Below are positions 34,835 to 41,918 of a stretch of 64,000 nucleotides of DNA, in pieces; the first letter of the stretch is position 1, and each line of letters starts with the position of its first letter. The translations under genes and the position numbers were made by a program. Source of the stretch: VXYL01 sp965208525 (GTDB taxonomy: Bacteria > Pseudomonadota > Gammaproteobacteria > Pseudomonadales > Azotimanducaceae); the NCBI GenBank assembly GCA_965208525.1, contig OZ242340.1:1922001-1986000 (forward strand), read 5' to 3'. The notes under the pieces are model-generated. The model made no database searches and was not told the DNA's origin. It worked only from the letters and a program-made list of their open reading frames with translations.

Positions 34835-36046
34835 ATGGTGGACGTGATGCAGGGGGTACGCGTCGTGGAGGTGGCGCAGTTCGTACTTGCCCCCGCCGCG
34901 GCGGCGGTCCTCGGCGACTGGGGCGCCGAGGTGGTCAAGGTGGAGCATCCTGAGCGCGGCGACGCCGTGCGAGCGTTGTCCAGCTACGGCGTGCCCGCCG
35001 ATGTCGAGGGCGTCAATTTCCTCTGGGACCCTTTCAATCGCGGGAAGCGGTCGGTAGGAATCGACCTTACGGTGGCGGAAGGCCGCGCCATCCTCCTGGA
35101 ACTGGTGCGGCGCGCGGATGTCTTCGTCACCAACTACCTGCCCTCGGCGCGTGCGCGGCTCGGCATCGACGTCGCCGACATCCGCGCGGTGAACCCGGAC
35201 ATCGTCTATGGCCGCGCCAGCGCGCACGGCCCGAAAGGCCGTGAGGCCGACCAGGGCGGCTTCGAGAGCACCTACTGGTTTCGCAGTGGCGCGGCCTCGG
35301 GCGCGACGCGACCCGGCGGTGAGTTGGTAACGGTGCCGGGTCCCGGGTTCGGCGACAGCCAGACTGGACTTGCGCTCGCGGGCGGGCTGGTGGCGGCACT
35401 CTTTCACCGCGAACGGACCGGTGAGGCGCTCGTGGTGGACTCCTCGCTGCTGGCATCTGGGACCTGGGCGATGCAGGCCGCGCTGATGGGTGCGAATCTG
35501 ACCGACTGCGACGAGTTGACGCCGCTGGACCGGTACGCCCTGCCCAATCCGATCGGGATGCATTACGCCACTGGCGACAACCGCTTCGTGAAGCTGTCCA
35601 TGGTGGACTCGGACCGATACTGGGCAGGCTTCTGCCGGGCGATTGGTCGCGACGATCTGGTCGACGACCCCCGGTTCACGGATGCGACTGCTCGTGCCCG
35701 CAATCGCCGGGCCTGTGTGGAGACCCTGGACTCGGAGTTCGCAGAGCGGCCGCTCGCCGAGTGGATCCAGGTCCTCGGTCGTCAGCGCGGCCCCTGGTCC
35801 GTGGTGCAGGTCGTGGGGGAACTCGAGGACGACCGGCAGGCGCTGGACAACGGCTACCTGCAGGCGGTGGATGGGGGCCAGGGGCGCAAGCTGACCTTCA
35901 CGCCCGCCCCGGTTCAGTTCGACGAGGCCACGCCCAAGCTTGCCCGCGCCCCGGAACTTGGCGAGCACACCGAGGAGGTGCTGCTGGAACTCGGCCACGA
36001 CTGGGAGGCGATCGCCCGGCTGAAGGAATTGGGTGCCGTTAACTGA
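34835..36046 (+). CDS. Class III CoA-transferase (CaiB/BaiF family)
   Basis: 403 residues. Opens QGVRVVEVAQFVLAPAAAAV, with GAEVVKVEHPERGDAVR and the nucleophile Asp173 in GFGDSQTGLALAGG; LGEHTEEVLLELG at the C-terminus. The ATG at 34835 follows GAAGGGA. It is followed 38 nt later by an acyl-CoA dehydrogenase, so the pair probably activates an acid as its CoA ester and then dehydrogenates it. Confidence 0.93.
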   Translation: MVDVMQGVRVVEVAQFVLAPAAAAVLGDWGAEVVKVEHPERGDAVRALSSYGVPADVEGVNFLWDPFNRGKRSVGIDLTVAEGRAILLELVRRADVFVTNYLPSARARLGIDVADIRAVNPDIVYGRASAHGPKGREADQGGFESTYWFRSGAASGATRPGGELVTVPGPGFGDSQTGLALAGGLVAALFHRERTGEALVVDSSLLASGTWAMQAALMGANLTDCDELTPLDRYALPNPIGMHYATGDNRFVKLSMVDSDRYWAGFCRAIGRDDLVDDPRFTDATARARNRRACVETLDSEFAERPLAEWIQVLGRQRGPWSVVQVVGELEDDRQALDNGYLQAVDGGQGRKLTFTPAPVQFDEATPKLARAPELGEHTEEVLLELGHDWEAIARLKELGAVN

Positions 36047-36084
36047 CCGGGTTACGGCCTCGAACCGCAGGACAGGGAGTCGGC

Positions 36085-37281
36085 ATGGCGACGGAAGACG
36101 GCAATCACTATGGATTTCAGCTCCCCGACGAACTGGTGCTGCTGCGCGACCAGGTTCGGCGCTTCATGCGAGAGGAAGTCAAGCCCGTCGAGGACAAGCT
36201 ACCGCGCGATGCGATCGAGTGCGCGCCGGAGGACCTTGCGCGGTTGCGCGCCATCGCCGAGCAGATGGGGCTCACGCGATTGACGACGCCGGTGGAGTAC
36301 GGCGGCAATGCGCTCAGCGCGCTCGCGCGGGTGGTCGTCGCCGAGGAGTCGGCGAAATGCCGTGCCGGCGCCTACAGTCCGGCGCTCGGCGCCTTCGGGG
36401 GCGGTCCGCCCATCATTGTCTGGTCCGGGACGCCGCATCAGATCGCGAAGTACGCCATTCCCTGCATCGACGGCAAGAAACGTGCCTATGTCGCCCTCAC
36501 CGAACCGACGGGCGGATCGGACCCCCGCAACAACGTGCAGACCCGGGCGCACCGGGACGGCGACGTGTGGCTCCTCAACGGGCGCAAGATGTGGATAGGG
36601 AGAGCGGCGAGCGCCGATTACGGGATCGTGTTCGCCCGCACGGGCGAGGGTTCGCCGCCTGAGATCACGGCGTTCATCGTGGAACCGGACTTCAAGGGCA
36701 TCGAGTTCAGGGAGATCGAAGTCCTTCGCAAGCCGTCCCCTTACGAGATCGTGTTGGACAACTGCGAAGTGCCGGCGGAGAACGTGCTCGGCCGAGTGGG
36801 GGGTGGCTTCGGCGTTGCCCAGACCTGGCTTGTGGATGCGCGCATTCCCTATGCCGCAAGCTGCATAGGGATGGCCCAAGAGGCGCTGGACATGGCCTGC
36901 GGATGGGTCAAGAGCCGGCCGGCGCGCGACGGCGTCCTCGCCGATAGGCAGGCGATTCAATGGATGATCGCGGACTCGGAGGTTGAGCTGCGGGCCGCGC
37001 GGCTGCTTACTTACGATGCGGCTGCCAAGGTGGACGCGGGCGCGCCGGGCAAGGTGGATGCCTCGGTGTGCAAGCTCTGCGGCACCGAAACCGCTTGGCG
37101 GGTCGTGGATCGCGCGATTCAGCTGTTCGGCGGCATGGGCGTGGCGCTCGAGATGCCGCTCGAACGCTGGTATCGGGAGCTGCGGCTCAAGCGAATCGGC
37201 GAAGGCCCGTCGGAGGTGCATCGGATGGTCATTGCACGGGACAAGCTGCGCAGTACGGACGGCGGCAGCTATTTCGGTTAG
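36085..37281 (+). CDS. Acyl-CoA dehydrogenase
   Basis: FAD enzyme that introduces a 2,3-double bond into acyl-CoA. 398 residues, standard length. N-terminal helical domain LPDELVLLRDQVRRFMREEV; FAD-binding ALTEPTGGSDPRNN; a middle beta-domain; C-terminal VVDRAIQLFGGMGVALEMPL and RIGEGPSEVHRMV, where Glu373 aligns with the catalytic base of medium-chain acyl-CoA dehydrogenase. The ATG at 36085 follows CAGGGAG. Likely an operon with the preceding CoA-transferase. Confidence 0.93.
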   Translation: MATEDGNHYGFQLPDELVLLRDQVRRFMREEVKPVEDKLPRDAIECAPEDLARLRAIAEQMGLTRLTTPVEYGGNALSALARVVVAEESAKCRAGAYSPALGAFGGGPPIIVWSGTPHQIAKYAIPCIDGKKRAYVALTEPTGGSDPRNNVQTRAHRDGDVWLLNGRKMWIGRAASADYGIVFARTGEGSPPEITAFIVEPDFKGIEFREIEVLRKPSPYEIVLDNCEVPAENVLGRVGGGFGVAQTWLVDARIPYAASCIGMAQEALDMACGWVKSRPARDGVLADRQAIQWMIADSEVELRAARLLTYDAAAKVDAGAPGKVDASVCKLCGTETAWRVVDRAIQLFGGMGVALEMPLERWYRELRLKRIGEGPSEVHRMVIARDKLRSTDGGSYFG

Positions 37282-37462
37282 CACAAAGGCTCGTTTCTCT
37301 GATGCCCCGCGGCGCTCGCGGTCGATCAAGCGCTAGCAGGCTGTCGGACTTTGCCGCGTAGCGGCGAAGTGCGAAGGCTGCTGGCCTACGGGTTCGCTTG
37401 CGCTCACCCTCCGGCTAGGAACCAGCGGCGTTTCCTACGGCGCAGCCTACTAGCGCACTGCT
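37282..37462. repeat. Repeat-rich spacer
   Basis: Contains TAGCAGGCTGTCGGACTT (37334-37351), whose inverted relative is at 41130-41147 and a diverged one at 17111-17128, and further GC-rich palindromic sequence to 37450. No gene. Confidence 0.65.
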
Positions 37463-39040
37463 CTAGTCGGGCGCGGCTCGGCGGATTTCCTGCATCGACC
37501 GCCAATGGCCGGCCGGCCAGGGGCGAAAGTCGATGCTGTCGCGCCACGCGAACGCCGTGAGCGGGCGGTAGGTCGGCAGCCCCCCGGCTAGTTCAGCGTG
37601 CTTCTTGCGCGCGAGTTCGCGCACCAGCGTCTGACGCACCGTTGGATCCAGGGTAGTGCGCGCCGTCTCGAGGAGCCGGTCGAAGTCCGCGTCCGCGTGA
37701 TAGGAGACGCTGCCGCGGGATTCGTTGTAGGAGTGCAGGTGCAGGGACCACGCCGAGATCGGATCGCCCGGCAGGCCCTGTTCGCCCATGGCGCTGATGA
37801 TGCCGTCCATGGGCGGCCGAGTGCGCCTGCGAAGCACGTTGGCCCAGGCACCGTATTCCAGTTGAACGATGCGGCAGCGGATCCCGATCGCGCCGAGAAA
37901 CGCGAATGCGGCCTCCCCGACCTCCTTGATGTTCGCCTCGCGCGGAGTCGTCAGGTTGTAACAGTTGACATTGAATCCGCGCGGATGGCCGGCTTCGGCC
38001 AGCAGTGCCCGGGCGCGCGCCGGGTCGTAGGGGTAAGGCTCGAGGCCAGGATCGTAACCAAGGGATCCCGGCGCGACCTGCGCGGTGCGGATGGCTTGGC
38101 CGTTGACTACGTGCTCGATGATGGCGTCGATGTCGATCGCGTGGGCGACGGCCCGCCGGACCCGGACGTCGCGCAAGGGGCTCGCGGGATCTATGGCGTT
38201 CATGCCGAGATAGAGGTTGTTGGGCGTCGGTAGTGACGCGACTTGCACCCCAGGCATGCCACGGAACTCCTCGACGAGGGCAGTTGGCAGGGCATCGATC
38301 CAGTCGGCGCGACCGGTGCGAAACGCGGCGATGCGGGTCGTGTCCTCCGGAATGATCTTGATCACCAGGCGCTTGGCGCGGTTCTCGATGCCGCCGTTCC
38401 AGTAGTCGTCGAAACGTTCGACGACGAGTTCCTCGCGCGCCTTGCGGGAGACGAATCTCCATGGACCGGTGCCGATTGGGTGTGCCTGGACGCCGGCGTC
38501 GCCGACCTCCTGATAGTAGCGTCGAGGAACCGCCCAAAGGGCAAGGTTCCAGTGGATAAACAGGGCATCCGGGCGATCGAGCACGATGTCGAAACGGTGG
38601 TCGTCGTGCACCACGAGGTCGCGCGCATAGCGGAGTCGGTAAGCCGCCGGCGACACCGCGCTGCGCTGACGTTCGAAGGCGTACCGGAAGTCGTGCGCTG
38701 TGAGGGTGTCGCCGTTGTGGAACTTCACGCCTTCGCGGATCTTGACGGAGACGACGTGGTCGCTGCCCTTGCTGGAATGGGACCACGACTCGGCGAGCCA
38801 GTTAACCCGGTTGCGTTGCGGATCGACGTTGGTGAGTTGCTCGTAAAACAGGGTGATGAAGCGTTCGTTGAGGCCGCCGATCGACAGGGTGGGGTCGACG
38901 CGGTTCGGTTCCACCGCGAACGCTACGACTATTTCATCGGGCTCGTCCGGCGACGCACCATGCACCGTGAACGACGAGGCGATGGCAAGCACGAGACAGG
39001 TGATGGGAAGACGGCCACGGCTGAAGCAGCGTTCGCGCAT
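37463..39040 (-). CDS. Peptide/oligosaccharide ABC transporter substrate-binding protein (family 5)
   Basis: Periplasmic solute-binding protein of the OppA/DppA class (SBP_bac_5). 525 residues from the ATG at 39040, with a signal peptide (RLPITCLVLAIASSFTVHGA). Hallmarks are EIVVAFAVEPNRVDPTLSIG, REGVKFHNGDTLTAHDFRYA and AHPIGTGPWRFVSR. There is no lipobox. No permease or ATPase genes lie next to it, so it is an orphan binding protein in this window. Ligand unknown. An upstream in-frame extension to 39142 has no family support. Confidence 0.9.
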   Translation of the reverse strand: MRERCFSRGRLPITCLVLAIASSFTVHGASPDEPDEIVVAFAVEPNRVDPTLSIGGLNERFITLFYEQLTNVDPQRNRVNWLAESWSHSSKGSDHVVSVKIREGVKFHNGDTLTAHDFRYAFERQRSAVSPAAYRLRYARDLVVHDDHRFDIVLDRPDALFIHWNLALWAVPRRYYQEVGDAGVQAHPIGTGPWRFVSRKAREELVVERFDDYWNGGIENRAKRLVIKIIPEDTTRIAAFRTGRADWIDALPTALVEEFRGMPGVQVASLPTPNNLYLGMNAIDPASPLRDVRVRRAVAHAIDIDAIIEHVVNGQAIRTAQVAPGSLGYDPGLEPYPYDPARARALLAEAGHPRGFNVNCYNLTTPREANIKEVGEAAFAFLGAIGIRCRIVQLEYGAWANVLRRRTRPPMDGIISAMGEQGLPGDPISAWSLHLHSYNESRGSVSYHADADFDRLLETARTTLDPTVRQTLVRELARKKHAELAGGLPTYRPLTAFAWRDSIDFRPWPAGHWRSMQEIRRAAPD

Positions 39041-39296
39041 GTGCAACGGGATACGGCTCGACAATACGACGGAAGGATTATATGACCGCTCCCTGCAACC
39101 CATCGAGTGAGGGTTCGACGAGAAACGGCTGGCCGCGCACACCTGGACGAACCCGCTGCGCGGAGTGGCCTACCAATGCGCGGGACGCTCAGCTCGGTTG
39201 CGCCTGCAGCCAGCAGCGGCAGCAGCTCGGGCGACAGCCAGCGAAGCGACGGCACAGCTACCTCGTCGAGGTTGGCCGGCTCACGTCGCGCGCTCC

Positions 39297-39992
39297 TCAG
39301 CTCTTCCTCTTCGGATTCTCCTGCGCCGACAGCGCGGCGGCGATGAGGCCGGCCGGCGCCGCCACGATGCCGAGCGAGACAAGCAGCGTGATCGCAGCGA
39401 ACGCCTTGCCGCCAGCGGTGATGGGATAGACGTCGCCATATCCCACGGTGGTGAGGGACACCACTGCCCACCACAGGCAATCCACGAAAGTGGAGAAGTG
39501 CTCTGGCTGCACCTCGGCCTCGAAGTGCCGAATGCCGATGGCGGCGAGGAACAGCATGATGCCGACGGCGGCGGCGAGCAGCGCGAACTCGTCGCGAACC
39601 GAATGCAGCGCAGCGCCAAGGCGGGCCGTTGCCCTGCCGAAGCGGCCGAGCTTGAGCAGAGCCAGAAGCCGGAACAGGCGCAAGATGCGAATGGCCAGCA
39701 TCTCGTGGCCCCCGGCGAGGATCAGGAGGCCCGGCACTCCGGCCAGCAGGTCGATGACGCCGTAGAAGCTGAAGGCATAACGCCGGCCACCGAGATACAG
39801 TCGAACCGCGTACTCCGCCGAAAAGAGGATCGAAAGCGCGATCTCGAAGCGGTCGACCCACGCCCCGACTATACCGTCGCCGACGTCCGGCCCGAAGGCG
39901 ATGGACACGGCGGAAAGGACGATCAGCGGTGCCGACAGGACATCGAGTCGGCGAAGGACGGTGGTGTGGTCGTCGTGACGTTGTCGGAGCAC
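39297..39992 (-). CDS. Voltage-gated-type potassium channel
   Basis: Six-helix ion-transport protein, 231 residues. The selectivity filter TVGYGD lies at residues 182-187. An S4-like segment RILRLFRLLALLKLGRFGR has basic residues about every third position (Arg102, 105, 108, Lys114, Arg117, 120). The start is a GTG at 39992 with AGGACGAGGA upstream. There is no C-terminal nucleotide-binding domain, so it is a minimal Kv-type channel. The last residues PKRKS are basic. Confidence 0.9.
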   Translation of the reverse strand: MLRQRHDDHTTVLRRLDVLSAPLIVLSAVSIAFGPDVGDGIVGAWVDRFEIALSILFSAEYAVRLYLGGRRYAFSFYGVIDLLAGVPGLLILAGGHEMLAIRILRLFRLLALLKLGRFGRATARLGAALHSVRDEFALLAAAVGIMLFLAAIGIRHFEAEVQPEHFSTFVDCLWWAVVSLTTVGYGDVYPITAGGKAFAAITLLVSLGIVAAPAGLIAAALSAQENPKRKS

Positions 39993-40026
39993 CGGATCCT
40001 CGTCCTTTGGAGCCTGCGCGCTCTAT

Positions 40027-40063
40027 AGCGGGCGCGTTGGCGGTTCGCTACGCGAACTGCTGC
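40027..40063. repeat. GGGCGCGTTGG palindromic element copy
   Basis: AGCGGGCGCGTTGGCGG followed by GTTCGC-TAC-GCGAAC. It matches the copy at 16995-17034 and the one inserted inside the batD-like gene at 42694-42744, defining a short palindromic repeat family. Confidence 0.7.
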
Positions 40064-40119
40064 TTTCGTAGGGGACCGATGTGGAGCATTCCCCGCTTCC
40101 GTGCCGGGCGCTCGCCTGC

Positions 40120-40926
40120 CTATAGGCCGTCGAACCTCGGCGCGTCCCCGGCCACCGTCACGCGCCACATGCGGCGCACCTCGCCCTCGGGTCGGTTCAG
40201 CACCGGATAGTGCTGGGCGGCACGGTTGTCCCACATCACCACATCTCCAGGCCGCCACCGATGCACGTAGCAGAACTCCGGCCGGTGGGCGTGGTTCGTC
40301 AGGTAGTCGAGCAGGCCCGCGCTCTCCTCCGTGCTCATGTGCTCGAACCTGCGGGTGAACTCCCAATTGAGGAACAGCGCCGTGCGCCCCGTCTCCGGGT
40401 GCGTCCGCAGTGCCGGATGTACCGCGTCCTCCTCCGGCCGCCGGTGCGAACTCGCGTCGTGAACCGCGCGCAAGTTTGCAAGCAGGCGCTTCATGCCATC
40501 CGAGAGGGTCTCGAAGGCCAGATATTGGTTGGCAAAGGCGGTCTCGCCACCGCGACTCGGCAGCTCTTGCGCGGCAAGAATGGAGATGGCGGGCGGGGTC
40601 GCGTCAAACGTTGCATCCGAATGCCAGCGACCGGTCTTGAGCCCGCTCGGCATGTTGATGGGCAGCACATAGGGATGGCTCTGAATCCCCGGCCCGTGCG
40701 GGAACAGGTACAAATCGCCAAACCGCCGCGCAAAGGCAAGCTGCTCGTCGGCACTGAGGTGCTGGCGCGGAAACACGAGCACCAGATGCTCAAGAAAGGC
40801 CCCGTGGACCTGGGCAAAGGCGTCGTCGTCGAGATGCGCCAAATCCACTTCTACCTCAGCCCCAATCGTCCCGGCGAGCGGCGTTGCAACCACCTCGCTC
40901 GCCACCTGTGAAAGCGCTTCCGCCAT
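40120..40926 (-). CDS. TauD/TfdA family Fe(II)/2-oxoglutarate dioxygenase
   Basis: 268 residues from the ATG at 40926; a longer frame upstream has no family sequence. Iron ligands His102 and Asp104 are in KTGRWHSDATFDATPPA and His239 in DNRAAQHYPV; Arg252/Arg255 may bind 2-oxoglutarate. GGETAFANQYLAFETL is the family block also seen in the TauD gene at 20859, but the two proteins are clearly diverged. Substrate unknown. Confidence 0.93.
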   Translation of the reverse strand: MAEALSQVASEVVATPLAGTIGAEVEVDLAHLDDDAFAQVHGAFLEHLVLVFPRQHLSADEQLAFARRFGDLYLFPHGPGIQSHPYVLPINMPSGLKTGRWHSDATFDATPPAISILAAQELPSRGGETAFANQYLAFETLSDGMKRLLANLRAVHDASSHRRPEEDAVHPALRTHPETGRTALFLNWEFTRRFEHMSTEESAGLLDYLTNHAHRPEFCYVHRWRPGDVVMWDNRAAQHYPVLNRPEGEVRRMWRVTVAGDAPRFDGL

Positions 40927-41129
40927 GAGTGCCTCTACATCAGCCAGAGCCGAGGGCAACCTACGATGTGTGTTGCCCGGGCGCAACCCCGTGCCTATGC
41001 AGGGACAGGTCCGGCCTGTTCGGGAAAGAGCGTCAGCGCCACAAGAACCGTTGCCTTCGGACAACGCTTCTTGCCCCAGCCCAAGCCGTCCTATCACCCT
41101 GTCGGCATTCGGCCGGCTTGCGCCGTCCG

Positions 41130-41147
41130 AAGTCCGACAGGCTGCTA
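41130..41147. repeat. CTGTCGGACTT repeat, inverted copy
   Basis: AAGTCCGACAGGCTGCTA is the inverse of the copy at 37334-37351 with one mismatch, and relates to 17111-17128. It lies at the 3' end of the lipoprotein gene. Confidence 0.6.
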
Positions 41148-41834
41148 CGGTGCGGGGACGGTGAGGCGGCAGAGCAGGGTGTTGTGGGTCTCGAGGTCAG
41201 CCGTCCAGATGAGTCGCGCCTCCTGCCGCCACTTGATGCGGTCGTAACCGCCCTTGGGGCGCACGGTGGCGGGCGAGAACTCCCTGGCGTGGGGCCAGGC
41301 GCTGTCGTCGAAGTTTGGCGACATCCATCCTTCCGGAACGGAGCTGGCGCGGAACTCGCATGGCGCGACGCCGGGCCGCGGATCCGACTCTTCCTCGCAA
41401 GCACGGTCGAGGGGCGCTTCGTGGATGGTGAGGCAGCGCCAGTTCGCGTCGGATGCCGCGATCAGTTGCCCGCTCGCGGGGTCGGTGAACTGGGCGATGA
41501 AGCCGCCGTCGCCCATCTGCTGATTGCTCGCCCCGATGTACTCGAGGCCGGTGTCGTTCTCCTTGAAGTCCTTGGCGACGAGGTTGACCTGCAGCGGGTA
41601 ATCGCCATTGAAGACGAAGGACTCGGCGTTGAACGACCGCTCGGTCGTGATCGGCGTCGAGTCTTCGACAATCAAGCGTTCGCCGAGGTACAGGGCAAAC
41701 CAGTTGTCGGCCCAGACCTCGCCGTGGATTGACACTCTTCCCGGCGAGTCGATGGCGGTCGGCTCGATCGGCGCCTCGCCGCAGCCGCCTACGACCATGA
41801 CGCCAAGCAGTGCAAACCTGTGCCGAAACGCCAT
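41145..41834 (-). CDS. Lipoprotein of unknown function
   Basis: 229-residue precursor with signal sequence FRHRFALLGVMVVGGC; the lipobox is VGGC, giving a lipidated Cys near residue 18, then GEAPIEPT. The mature part is beta-rich with SIHGEVWADNWFALYLGERL and FDDSAWPHAREFSPATV, resembling jellyroll or galactose-binding-like modules, but I cannot assign a family. The ATG at 41834 was chosen because the signal peptide begins there. Confidence 0.8.
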   Translation of the reverse strand: MAFRHRFALLGVMVVGGCGEAPIEPTAIDSPGRVSIHGEVWADNWFALYLGERLIVEDSTPITTERSFNAESFVFNGDYPLQVNLVAKDFKENDTGLEYIGASNQQMGDGGFIAQFTDPASGQLIAASDANWRCLTIHEAPLDRACEEESDPRPGVAPCEFRASSVPEGWMSPNFDDSAWPHAREFSPATVRPKGGYDRIKWRQEARLIWTADLETHNTLLCRLTVPAP

Positions 41835-41918
41835 GCGGTGCCCTTCCGTCCAGTGGATGGATGGATCGTAGCGCACCGCGTCAGCCATCCATCCGGCGTG
41901 CAGGGCGGCGGAGTAAGT

